Below are positions 1-11,239 of a DNA stretch of 64,000 nucleotides, one piece after another; position 1 is the stretch's first letter; every line of letters starts with the position of its first letter. Source of the DNA: Gordionus sp. m RMFG-2023 (Eukaryota; Nematomorpha; Gordioida; Chordodea; Parachordodidae); the NCBI RefSeq assembly GCF_954871325.1, contig NC_088778.1, positions 9,395,743-9,459,742 on the forward strand, written 5' to 3'. A program made the position numbers and the translations under genes. The notes below the pieces were generated by a model. That model did no database searches, was not told the origin of the DNA, and saw only the letters and a list, made by a program, of their open reading frames with translations.

Positions 1-627
1 GAATCCTGAATATACTTATATTTTAATTTTTGAAGCCAACTTGACTTCCAGGGGTGTGGGGGGGGGGGGAGTTATCAATTATCTCCTTTAGAAATGATTG
101 TATATTTATCATTTCCAAAAAAGTAAATGTAAAGAGTATCCTAATTCATGAACTTCTATTTGGGGGGGGGGGGTTAAACGTGAGAGCCATAATTGTTAAA
201 ATTGTAAACAAAGTATTACTGGAGATGGTCATTGGAATAAAATGAAGGGGGGCAGGTTTACTGAATTTTAAAGGTGATAGGGAGTATTTTCCATTTTTTG
301 CTATAAATATTTTTATTTGATAGAGAGGGGGATGGTGATATAGTCATTGTCTTAGGGCGTTGTAGAAATGTTTGACCTAATCATAACATTTTTTAAATTA
401 AAAATATATAGAATTACACTATGATTTTTTAATACATATATTAAAAATGATATCACAATATTAATATAAAACAAATCTTATTTTAATTTAAATGTTGTTG
501 GGGGAAAGGTGGGGGGGGGGATATTTCTATATTATTATTTCAGGGTGGGGGGGGGGGGTATTTCTATATTATTATTTTACAACAATAAGTTTAGTTTGTG
601 TTTAGAAAATTATATATTTATTTAAAG
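1..627. other. AT-rich probable intron with four long G runs
   Basis: No coding signal is seen. The stretch lies just upstream of the first visible paired-domain exon, so it is probably intron. Plus-strand G runs of 10-12 bases lie at about 58-69, 162-173, 511-520 and 547-558. The last two sit in a short tandem duplication: the same AT-rich words follow each run. Confidence 0.6.
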
Positions 628-796
628 CTAACGGAGGAGGCATCAATCAATTAGGAGGAATTTTTGTAAACGGAAGACCTCTACCCGATTTAGTGCGCCA
701 AAAAATAGTCGAATTTGCTCACCAAGGCGTTCGACCATGTGATATATCCAGAAAACTCAAAGTATCTCATGGGTGCGTTAGTAAAATACTGGGAAG
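628..796 (+). CDS. Pax2/5/8: Pax exon: N-terminal half of the paired domain
   Basis: The acceptor AG is at 626-627, with a poor pyrimidine tract, so the left edge is slightly uncertain. The exon begins with two bases that finish a codon, then reads from [10 protein letters not shown] to KILG and ends with AG before gtat at 797. Confidence 0.9.
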
Positions 797-3700
797 GTAT
801 ATCTTCTTTCATTATTTATTGTGTATCATATCTATTGAAGACTCAATTTTTAAAATTGGCTAACCCTTTATTTTAGCCAAAAATACCAATGGATTTTGCT
901 CTTAGGTGGCAGAAGGGTTTGGACATCTATTAATTGAATCTCAAGGCTTGATTTTATTTTTTGGCTAAAATATTATGTTAGCTGCTTTTAAATATCGATA
1001 CTAATCGTCAAGGATTGCCAGATGTCATTCTCTCCTGAAGATTTTTGGTACCTCGTTTTACCTATCTCATGTTTTCTTACACTATAAAAAAATCATACTT
1101 TCTAATATGTCAACTCTAATCATCTTCATTAATATTTTAAAATTATTCTACCATAGATCATCAATTTTTTTTTATCAACAGCATAAGGTAATTATAGATC
1201 ATCCCTAAATTGTTGAATGCTTCATTTGAATATATCCTTACTTTAAAAAAAAATCTAAAATAAATTTACAGCCCTACAGAAAAAAAGATAAATTATATTT
1301 AAAAAAAAAATTTGAAAGCCCAAAATAAACTGATTAGATGGTTTCGATGTCTCTAATTAAACTAAAAATAAAAGAGTTCCCTACATCCGAACCCGGGTGC
1401 AGCAATAATTACCAATGCTTATTTAAATCATTGAGGATAATAATAAGAAATGGTATCCTATTCCTTATAATATTGTGAGCCTAATTTATTCAAAAAAATA
1501 AAGAATAATTATATTTATTTTCACAAGCTCATGGAAATGCAATGTTTTTTTTATTAAATTGCAAATTTTTAAATATATATAAATTTCTATATTTTCTTAA
1601 AAATATTTTTTTATACTCAATTTGATAAGGATTATAAATATGTAAATATATATTTATTTATAAAAGATCTCAATAAAGAAAGATCTAATACAAGATTTCT
1701 TTAAAAACTGAAAGATTCTATCAACAATATAATTTTTTAATATTTTTTTTTACACTTTCTGGCCAATTATTTTTTTGAACGAAATTTTTTTTTAAAGTTT
1801 CTATATTACCCAGTTAATCTTGAAAAAATTTTTTTATATAAAAAATCTCTACAAAAGAACATCTAAATTATTAATTTAAAATATAAGAAGTTACTATAAT
1901 TATTTTAATTTGTTCTTATTTAAATAAAAAATTCAATATTTTGATAAGAAAATTAGTTCTCACAGTTTATTTAACAATATTATTTCTGATAAAATATTAT
2001 TTAAATTAAATAGACAAACATTATAAGAAAATTTTTGATTATAATGTATTAAAATTAGAATAAAATGTACGAATATTAAATATTGATAACATTATTATAT
2101 TTAATAAAATATAATTTTAGTCAATCCAATTTCACAGTTTACAATAATTTATTTTATTCATAAATTTCTCAGAAAAACGGATGTTCAACGTAATAAAATG
2201 AATGTGTTCAATTAATAACTTTTTCCGAAAGATACTCCGGACGTATATTATAAAACATTTATACAAAAAAAAATCGTGATTTAATCAAAAAATAATAAAA
2301 TGATTTAAAAATTTTTATATAAAAAAAAGATTTTTGCCATTCCTATCTTAAATTAAACCCACCCCATAGTCCTTTCTTCTCCCAAAATGAATAGAATATC
2401 CTTATAAACAATATTTTTTGAAAAGTAAGTATAAGTTAATGATTTTTTAAAAAAATTCTTAGATATTACGAGACCGGTTCAATCCGCCCTGGCGTTATAG
2501 GTGGGAGCAAACCCAAAGTTGCGACGCCTAAGGTGGTGGACGCTATAACCAATTATAAACTACATAACCCTACTATGTTCGCTTGGGAGATAAGAGACAA
2601 ACTTTTAATAGAGGGCATATGTGATCAAGACACTATACCTAGTGTCAGTTCTATAAATCGGTACAAAAATTTTTTTGTTCAATCTTATATATCATTTATT
2701 AGCTCTTTTTTCCATACTTGAAATGTTCATTTTCAAATGGATATCTTTGCAAAAGGATACAATGTCCGACTCGGCACATGGGCTGGACCGGGTAACTTCT
2801 GAATTATTTCTATTTTGGCCGAGCCGGAAGGGCCAGACAAAAAAATTATTTGTATAAATGAATTCTGATATTTGATATAAGTGATATTTCATAAAGTGTA
2901 GTTTAATTTAAGCACTCTCCATAAATATTTTTAACCTGGTATAGTAAAAAAATTGGATCAAAAAAATTTTCCATTTTTAGACCTCTAAAGCTCAGAAAGG
3001 ATTCTAGGTTACTTTAAAAAAAGGTCAAAATTTTACTGTTTAAAAAAAATTGTTAGGAAGTTATATGGTTTCTAATATTTTTGGATTTTTTTAAAAATAG
3101 GAGAATTTTTAAGGTAAAGAGAAAAAAATTAACCGCTTATAGTTAATCTTTCATCTCGAAAAATGAAATATAAATGTTTATATTAACTTCAATTAAAAAT
3201 CTTTTTCAGGGTACCCCTAGCAGGGTTTCGCATGGCAGTTCGTTTTAGTTTAAAATTTTCGAAATTTTTCAAGAAATTTATATCGGTTTCAAATTTATAA
3301 TAGTTCTTTTCGGTTCGTTTTGGTTTTTATAAATTTGATTTTTTAAAAAAAATTAATCATAGACCACATATGTATATATATATATCTTAAAAAAAAATCT
3401 TTTTAATTTACATTATAATAATTCCTTATTTAATTTAACCATGAAAATTATTTCTTATCTAATTAACTAGTAATTTACCTAATCTCTCTTAAATCGAGTA
3501 TATAAAGTAAAAATTATGATTTAATTGTATAAAAAATTTTAATTTGAATAGTAATCACGGATTTAAATTGCTCCCAAGGAAAATTAAAGTTTAAAATTTA
3601 GGTTAAATTAATTTTTTATAAAAAACCATTATGAACGATTTTATAATATTTATAACAGTTTGGTTTGCTCTTTTTATATTTTGTTATATGGTTTGGTTAC

Positions 3701-4389
3701 AGTTCAAAAAATTATAGCGGTTCGTTCCGGTTTCCCATAGGTTTAGTTCGATTCGGAACCCTGGCCCCGAGAACTCCCCTTTTGAAATTTTCTTATAACT
3801 GCATATTTCGCGGTTCGATTTACCTCGACACCCTTGAATCTGATTTTTTTTAACAAAATATATACTTTAATTCTTTAAGGAATATATTTTCATCTTAAAT
3901 GATAAATTTTAAATATAATACATTTTTATATTTTTTTTTAGTATTGTCCGAAACAACGCGGCAGAAAAGTTGTCGTTCGAAATCAAAAATTTTGATACAA
4001 TTAAAAATGGAGCCATCTTAGATGAGCCGCACTTCAAGAACGATATGATAAGAAACCTAGAGACTGAAAATGTCAATATTTTAATTGATGAGGGATTCGC
4101 ACTAAAAATTCCAAACAAAAAAATGAAATCAAAATTATGTTCTACCAAGGATACCCCTGTCTTTTCACTAACTCTCGCAAATAAAGAACAACCAACAACT
4201 AAAAAACCTTTAACTATAGATGATTTAATCTTGCAAAACGCTAAAAATGAAGATTTAGTGCGACAAATTTTATTGCAAAATGGACATAGGAATGTTACGC
4301 CACCATCCATTCCCAAAACTCTTGCAACTGAGAAAAATAGCTTCCTTTCCATTCCTCCTTCTGGTTACTATTTTTATGGGTCTAAATGA
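628..4389 (+). CDS. Pax2/5/8: Pax-2/5/8-type paired-domain transcription factor (5' part missing)
   Basis: Three exons join in phase: 628-796, 2463-2660 and 3942-4389. They encode nearly all of a paired domain, the DNA-binding domain of Pax proteins: the N-terminal strand and PAI subdomain ([45 protein letters not shown]), the linker and RED subdomain ([41 protein letters not shown]), then [10 protein letters not shown], the usual boundary of Pax-2/5/8. The first exon starts inside a codon, so the start methionine is upstream of the window. Intron phases are 2 and 2, with GT-AG at all four sites. The third exon continues 138 codons past the paired domain to TGA at 4387-4389. No homeodomain is seen; LTIDDLIL is at best a weak octapeptide. 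It acts in the nucleus. Exons at 5411-6749 could be an alternative C-terminus. The family is certain; the subgroup is likely. Confidence 0.93.
797..2462 (+). other. Pax intron (1,666 nt)
   Basis: This intron has a GT donor at 797-798 and an AG acceptor at 2461-2462. It is AT-rich and holds no recognised gene or element. Confidence 0.85.
2463..2660 (+). CDS. Pax2/5/8: Pax exon: C-terminal half of the paired domain
   Basis: The exon reads (R)[14 protein letters not shown] to SVSSIN, then CG of the last Arg. The donor gtac follows at 2661. It encodes the linker and RED subdomain. The phase matches the exons on both sides. Confidence 0.94.
3221..3763. mobile_element. hAT-type MITE, family A copy 1 (in Pax intron)
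   Basis: This non-coding element starts CAGGGTTTCG and ends CGGAACCCTG. Both ends are rich in GGTTCG and CGGTTT words. The flanks acccctag (3213-3220) and gccccgag (3764-3771) agree at 6 of 8 bases, as expected for an old 8-bp hAT target duplication. A second copy of nearly the same length lies in opposite orientation at 51133-51672. It has no coding capacity and must have used a transposase encoded elsewhere. Confidence 0.75.
3942..4389 (+). CDS. Pax2/5/8: Pax exon: paired-domain end and following region
   Basis: The acceptor is a T-rich tract with AG at 3940-3941. The first base completes Arg, then [10 protein letters not shown] follows. The rest is Lys/Asn/Leu-rich with no domain I recognise and ends at TGA 4387-4389. 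No strong splice donor is visible inside it, so it may be a true 3' end. Confidence 0.82.
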
Positions 4390-5410
4390 CTCTTCTTTTG
4401 ATTTTTAAATGGTTATGTTTTTTTGGGCTGTGAATTAATAAAAATGAGTATTTTTATTAAAACTGCTGATTCCCAGTTTTTTGGTAAAAAATGTCTAGAC
4501 TCTAGAAAAAATAATTTGGTTTTGAGCTAATTGATGTAATTTATCGATATAATCAATAATCTCAACTTGATATAATTTTGGTATACTATGAAAAAATTAA
4601 AAACCCCCAAATAAATAGATAAACTAGAAAATTACTTATTAACTGATTAAAAATTTAAAATACCTGCCAAATGTTTTTCTAATGCCCATTAAAACACTGC
4701 CTATTTTGATTTATTTTACTGCCCGAATAATTTGTTCACTTTTTTAAATTTTAAAGAAGTATTTATTTAAATTGATTAATTTGGGATTAATCTGAGTTTC
4801 TTTTTTTTAAAAAAAAATATTTATAGAAAAAAAAGAATAAAATAAATAATCACTCTTCTTTCAAATGATTTCTTTTTTTTTTCATTCATTTTTAAAAAAT
4901 ATTGATAGCACTTCTCCTTCCACCCAATAGAATCTGAAATTTTTAATCAAATGACCCTATTAATAAAAATGATTAAATTATATTAAAAACCATTTAAAAT
5001 GTATCTTAATTCTAACCTATATCTCTGTAACTTTTAATCGATTCACTTTAAATATATTTCATCCAATTAAATTAAAAAATTTCCTTTAAGTTACAGATTT
5101 CTTCAGTTGTTCTATTATCCTATTTTTTATACTTTGTTTAAAAAAAAAGATGTCTACAAATCTCCTAATAAAATGTTGGTCAGTAACATAAACCTGAACA
5201 AGTTAAATATTTACAAAAATAGTGATTCAAAATCAACAGAGGAAACGAATAAAGGTTAAATTTAATCATTTATAAAATAAATGGGCAAAAAATGATATTT
5301 ATTATAATATTTAGCAAACAACTTGAATAATAATTTCTTAGGAAATCATGTGATAGATCATCAAGTACCGAAAAATAACAACTTTGATTTATCATTAATT
5401 TTGATTCTAG

Positions 5411-5615
5411 CATAAGATTTTAAAAACCTTAAAAGACAATATTAAAACACTCGACCAAGCCTTGTGCATTAATTCAATCGACGATTGCAATGAGAAAATT
5501 AATATAAGCACATCGATTTCTATGTTCACAGATCGCAAAATATCACTCAAAACAGATTGGCCCAAAAATAAAATGTTGAAAAATGCCAAAAATTGTTCGG
5601 TTACATCCCTTGGAG
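5411..5615 (+). CDS. Unknown gene, first visible exon
   Basis: A TAG acceptor at 5408-5410 precedes an open frame. The left edge is uncertain because other AG sites at 5416 and 5459 also work. It ends GGA G before gtataat. Confidence 0.55.
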
Positions 5616-6749
5616 GTATAATAGTGATTAATTTAATAAAAGTTCATACTATAATAACCATTGATCTTTTAATTATTTATAATAATTTTATAGATATATC
5701 ATCACAGATTATATTACCTCCTTTCACCAAATATAATCATGCCTTCGATCAAAATCAACAAATGGAGTTACTCAATAAATTTATCAAAGAAAATATTGAA
5801 TATACTCACGAAGATATATTAACATATAATATTTGTCCACCTTCTACCACTACTCAATCATCCTTGGATACTCAAATTTGCAATTCTAAAAATGAAACAT
5901 CCTTCAAATATAATAAAATTGAGGATCCTGCTAAACTTAGTAATAGTTTGAAAGTTATTTCTCCCACACGAACAACCCTAGATGATATTCCAAACCACCA
6001 AACTTCAAAATGCGATAATGGAGCTAATACGAATGAAATATATATAACCAACGATCATTTACAGTCTTCCACCGTTTCTTCTCCAATTAATATAATTCAA
6101 AGTAATTCAGATTCCCCAGGTATTTCCGTGGATAAAAGCATTTCATTGGTCAATTTGCCTGCCATTGATCGTTATGAAGATCTATTTGTATACTCGAATG
6201 GTCGTGTAAACGCTTCAGACGAAGCAAAATTTTCATCTTCCCTCTATTTTAATTTGCTTCAAGGAAACCCAAATTTTATACTTTTATCCGATGACTTTGA
6301 ATCCAAACATGATTCGCTAGAAAAAACTAAAAATTTAGAGTCCCTTTCCACTAACACGAAAGAAGATGAAGATGAGGATATTAATGACTCATATAAAATG
6401 GCAATGCATAAGCTCAATCAATATAGTCTAAATTATTCCCCGCAAACGTCAAGATATAGTAATGCTCCAAAGGAATTAGCACTATTAGACATTCCTCGAG
6501 ATACAATTGAAACCTCTTTTAATACCTTACCTGATTTCGGATTATTTGCCGGTATGTGTATATCATTTCGTGATTTACTATTTATTTTATACAATTTTTT
6601 TTATATCAAGATTTATATAAATAGTTATTTAAAATTAAGGTTTATTCATTGGTTAAATTTGTTTATTTTTATAATTGCTACCTTTCAAAAAAGTATTGTC
6701 GCCCACCCCCCTTCCTCCAGCTGGAGCGCCCTGCCCTTACTTGCATTGA
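5411..6749 (+). CDS. Three exons of unknown product, possibly the Pax C-terminus
   Basis: Coding sequence is likely at 5411-5615, 5694-6551 and 6721-6749. The frame is open over more than 350 codons, unusual in DNA this AT-rich. The 78-nt intron at 5616-5693 is itself in frame and open, so it could be retained. At 6551 the frame meets a good donor (ggtatgtg). The next exon follows a strong pyrimidine tract ending tcctccag at 6720 and reads AGAPCPYLH then TGA, with AATAAA at 6760-6765. The product is Ser/Asn/Asp-rich with an acidic run (EDEDED) and a Tyr/Ser-rich tail, as in fast-evolving regulatory proteins. It lies 1 kb downstream of the Pax exons on the same strand with no obvious start codon of its own, so it may be a Pax C-terminal activation region. 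No domain is recognised. Confidence 0.6.
5694..6551 (+). CDS. Unknown gene, main exon (286 codons)
   Basis: This is a long open frame, Ser/Asn-rich with an acidic stretch near the middle. It begins with two bases completing Asp and ends GCC G before ggtatgtg. Confidence 0.65.
6721..6749 (+). CDS. Unknown gene, short terminal exon
   Basis: The phase fits the donor at 6552. Nine residues and a TGA follow the best pyrimidine tract in the region. The exon is supported by the nearby poly(A) signal. Confidence 0.5.
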
Positions 6750-6759
6750 TTTGTTAACC

Positions 6760-6765
6760 AATAAA
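6760..6765 (+). terminator. Poly(A) signal AATAAA
   Basis: The hexamer lies 11 nt after the TGA of the short terminal exon, in a suitable place to end that transcript. Confidence 0.45.
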
Positions 6766-6780
6766 TAATAATGTAATTTA

Positions 6781-9700
6781 TTTATTAAGTATTCACCTAT
6801 TTTACAAAAAATTATATAATTAAGATATATCTGAATATACATCTAATTAATTTAATTATTATTAAATATTCTCGTAATACAGCTAGCGCGGATAGTTCGT
6901 ACAAAATAAATGACGCCTATTTAGGTTACCCACCGCTCACAAAACACTTTTCGTGGGAAAATTGAATTAATACTAGCAAATTAAAGTTTGTATATAGTAG
7001 TATACAACAAAAATAATAATATTGTGCATTTATAAATTGTAAATAATAATTTTATTTTATAAAAAATAATATAATAGAATATAGCATTTTGCAAAATGGT
7101 TTTGGCCTCTTTATAATTATTTAAACTATATTCTAATAGTAATTTAAGTTTAACAATTTATTAATTCTCTAAAAAAAACCAAGGAATAGAAATGCAGAAC
7201 TTTTATATTTTTATTTCATTCATTCTGTTTAGATTACGTATATGTCCAATACAAAAATTAAATTAGATATCCCAAATCATGTCAGTAGCGTTGCGGGGGT
7301 GGGGTTATAACGTTGCCCGACACGCCTTAAAATAATTTCTGCACGACTTTTTTTTCCTACTTTGGCACCTAAATTTCATATTTCGGCTTATCTTAACATG
7401 TTTAAATTTACTATTTAGCACTTTTTTTTCATTAGATTAACATTTAAAATACAAAACGCTATAAGGCCGTGGACTATTCTACCAGGGGGTAAGGCATATA
7501 TACATTTTATGCATAAGCCTATCAAAGAATATTTGTTATTTTCTAGAAAAATTTATATGCTGTGTTAAATGTATATAGCATGAAAGTTAAATGGTTTAAT
7601 TTAGTGCCTTGTTAATGTTTGTTTTGCCACGAATAAAACCACTCATTCTTGTATCAAACCTTTTAAGCCTATATTTATTTTAGGAAAAATCAAGTGATTA
7701 ACTCACGGTCTATTAATTTATTTTATTACATCCAAATTGCAAAAAAATATATCGATTCCACAATATATTTCTTAAATATTTTAACTTTTCAAAAGGATTT
7801 TTTATTGTAAATATAATTTAGATTAGGTTAGGTATTACTGGTCATATTAAATTTATAGTCAATTACATCGGGGGCCATTTTAGAAACTTTTTAAAAAATA
7901 TTTTAATCATTTATAAATGATATCCAAAAAACTCATCAAGAACCAATAAAAATACTGTATAGCACGAAACAACTATATGTATTTTTTTTATCATGACGGT
8001 AAACAGTAATCAATGAATTATATACTATAGGTATAATTAATTTTAATACGTCTAAAATAGTGTTGTATAACGGCCCGATTTGGATTAATATAAAATAAAA
8101 GCCCGATTAAAATTTAAGACAAAATAATATTTTATCAGCCTCAAGATTTGGCAAATAAAGGGCCAAACCTTTGTACTACCTAAAGCAAAATCTCCAGTTA
8201 CACAAATCTAATCTAATATAATTTTTAGCTATTCTTGTGATATTTCTCACCTTTAAAAACGATCAACACTTGGTATTTCTCACTTTTAAAACCGTTCAAC
8301 ACTTAATTTAGCTGCTTAATTCAACCCCCCCCCCTTTTTTTTATCAATCAACACTTTAAATAGACTCCAACTATTTTTCTTATTCAACAAAAAAAATCTT
8401 ACTTTTTCTTTAATTTTCTTCTACACTTTGTATTTTCAGTAAAATAATTCTTGATGACTATATATTTTTTTTTACTTTTTAATTTCTTTAAATTTCAATC
8501 CAAAGAAATATAATGATGAGAAAAAATAATTTTTCTTTTTTAACAAATTTAAAAAAAATAAATAATAATAAAACAATATTATATTTTTTCATCAAAAAAA
8601 TAATATTAAAAAATCGATTATTTTAAAAAAACAACGCGTGATCTATAATTAATAATTAAAAAATAATAATATTGAAATCATTTATTTTAAAATGAAACAT
8701 GTAATCTACAAATGATAATTAATAAATTACGATAATTCTAAGTTCGAATAATACTTTACAAAGGCCAATCTTCAGAATCTGAATTCACAATTCTTTCCTA
8801 TCTATTGTCATTCCGGTTTCAGCCTTGACATAATAACCTTTTCTAATTTAACTTAGCCATTGCCGGCATCAAAAATAACATAGTTAACAAGAATTTATAT
8901 TTAATTATAAACGATCTTCAAATTTCTTATACATTTTGAGTATTTTGATGTTTCAATTTAAGCTTCATGTTGACGATCTCTCTTTGCTATACGTAATCAT
9001 TCAATAAACTTCAAACTTATTTCCATCAAAAATAGAGAGCTGAAAGTTGATTTAAATTTTTTTTAGTTTACATATAGTTATGATCTATATTAGAAAATAA
9101 GTTGTTTACATAAATTCGTGCTTAAAGATGCTAAAATTTTTATGACTGAACTTGTTGAAAAACTAGGTTAATATTTTTTGATTTCTTTTTCAAGTTTTTT
9201 ATAAGTGGTTCTTTTATCAAAACCAATTTTCACATATTAATATCCAAATTTTTTGAGCTAAAATAAATTTTCAAGGAGACAAATAAATTAATCATTGTTT
9301 TTAGAAAAGAATAAATTTTTTTATTATAAAAAAGAAAAGATATAAATAAAATTCCCTCTTTTATTTATTAAAAATAAGCATTATTTTATTTACTTCTCAA
9401 CGCTTATTTTTCAAACGTAAAATAACTCAATAAATTCACTTGATTTCCTTTTTTTATTAAAAAGAAATAAGCAATTTTATATTTGATTTTCCAATGTTTA
9501 TTTTTTTTAAGTTAATAGAATAATTACACCAAAAATATATTCTAAGAGCATGATATTTTTATTTATTTTAAAAAATAATATTTTGAATTTGCCTCTCGGA
9601 TGTATTTTTTTAACGTAGTAAAAATAATATTTATTTTTTTTATATAGTAAAATAAAAATGCAGGAAATTATTCATAATAACAAGGGAAGCAATTTCCTTG

Positions 9701-10329
9701 CTTCTATGAATACTCCGTCACTGACGTATTCTAAGTTTAGGTTTGGTTCATTTTAATATGTTGGATCATTTAATAATATAATAATAACTAATTATAAATA
9801 GAATATATACAATTTTTTAATATAATATAACTATTTTTTTCATATAATAGATACATATTGATTTTTCATTATTTTGCTTAACTAAATGAAGGAAATTACA
9901 ATAATAAATTATTTAGTGCCACCCGCATATAATATTTATTAAAAATAATCTTAAATTGAAATTTCAAAATTGGTGGCCATTTTGAAAAGGTTGAGCTTTA
10001 ACACCCACCTATCTAACCATCTATACGGGGGAAGAAGATCATATAATATTTTTGTAAATTATTGCATTATTTATTCAAATTAATAATACACTATCTATCC
10101 TTAATTACAATCCTCATATATAAAAAATTAAGAAATATACTAAATAACAATATATATATTCACTGTATTAATTTAGTTATAATATATATTTTATTAAAAC
10201 TCGTTGCTCTAATATAGATATTATTTTTTTGATTTATATGCGAATGATTTTTTATTATTATTATATTTTAAAATATAGAACTTAAACAGATAGCAAATTT
10301 TAAAAAAGCATAAGAGATATATGATATAA
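6781..10329. other. AT-rich intergenic stretch
   Basis: No convincing exon was found in six frames. It contains a short G+C-richer patch near 7290-7330, a C10/T10 run near 8327-8342 and a small hairpin near 9686-9706, none interpretable. Confidence 0.55.
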
Positions 10330-11030
10330 TGTGCAAAACTTTCTTCTCACTTGAATAAATTGAAACAAGTGATTTATCCTTAAGCGAAAGGATTCTCACT
10401 TTCATTATCAAACTTTAATTGGCACCTAGCCCAATTACCCACTAAACTAGGTGGTATCGACTTGATCGCCTTAGAACTACTTCCCTATAACTATTTATCT
10501 CAAATCGCCTATAGCTCAATTCTGCGATCTCATCATTCATAACTCCCAATCAGCAACTGAAAGATGGAATCTACTTACCCTAGACGGTTATATATTTCTA
10601 ACCGACTCTAATAAATATATCATCTAACCCCTAATAAAGAAATTACAAAAGAGTCTTAACCCTCCCGATATTAGCGATATACAACTATTAAAATTTAACG
10701 ATAAATACGGCGGGCATGAATGGCTCGAAGCACTTCCAAACCAAACCTTAGATAATCTCTTAACCAATGACCAACTAAGAGTTACTATAGGATTTAGACT
10801 TGGATGTTCAATTACATCATCCACACTTGCCACCAATGCAGCTTACCCGTTCTACCTAACGCCACACACGGCCTAAACACTGCACCAGCAGCCAAGGTCG
10901 CCATCTCAGGCATAAAGCAATTAATAAAATCATCCATAACTTTTAATAAGGCTAAAATACCCAACTATCCTTGAACATACCAACCTCTCATTACAGGACG
11001 GCCTCAGACCTCTCGGTTTAACCTGCACCC
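10330..11030 (+). mobile_element. Decayed LINE-like reverse transcriptase tail
   Basis: Plus-strand fragments resemble the C-terminal region of a widespread class of LINE-like reverse transcriptases: TKLGGIDLIALELLPYNYLS near 10440, HEWLEALPNQTLDNLLTNDQ with LRVTIGFRLG near 10718-10805, then an A-x-IP...QDG.RP-like stretch near 10950-11020. The frames are broken by several stops and shifts, so it is a pseudogene. It is G+C-richer than its surroundings. It stops at 11030, exactly where a hAT-type terminal repeat begins. Assignment rests on remembered family patterns, so the class is less certain than the element being a retroelement tail. Confidence 0.6.
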
Positions 11031-11110
11031 CAGTGGCGTAGCTAGGAATTTTCCTTAGAGGGGGTCCATATATATAAAAGCCTGGGAGGCTTTGCCCCCC
11101 AGACCCTCTT
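11031..11110. mobile_element. Left end of a hAT-type element (CAGTGGCGTAGCTAGG)
   Basis: The terminal repeat CAGTGGCGTAGCTAGG and an inner stretch ending GCCCCCCAGACCCTCTTT match the structure of the right end at 12430-12520, read from the other strand. No partner end with a matching duplication was found. It may be a solo end or a fragment, and it interrupts the LINE-like tail. Confidence 0.6.
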
Positions 11111-11239
11111 TAATATGTTATTACTAGTAGATAGGCCGTCAAAAATGACGAGGAATGAGAATTTTCTTCCTATATTTAACCTAGATGTTACCTGTTATTT
11201 GAAAATTCTATCCAATTTTATACTTTATACCTCCCCCTC

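Noticed and set aside
3909-4352. Minus-strand 147-codon frame
   Set aside because: It lies exactly opposite the third Pax exon and has no recognisable content.
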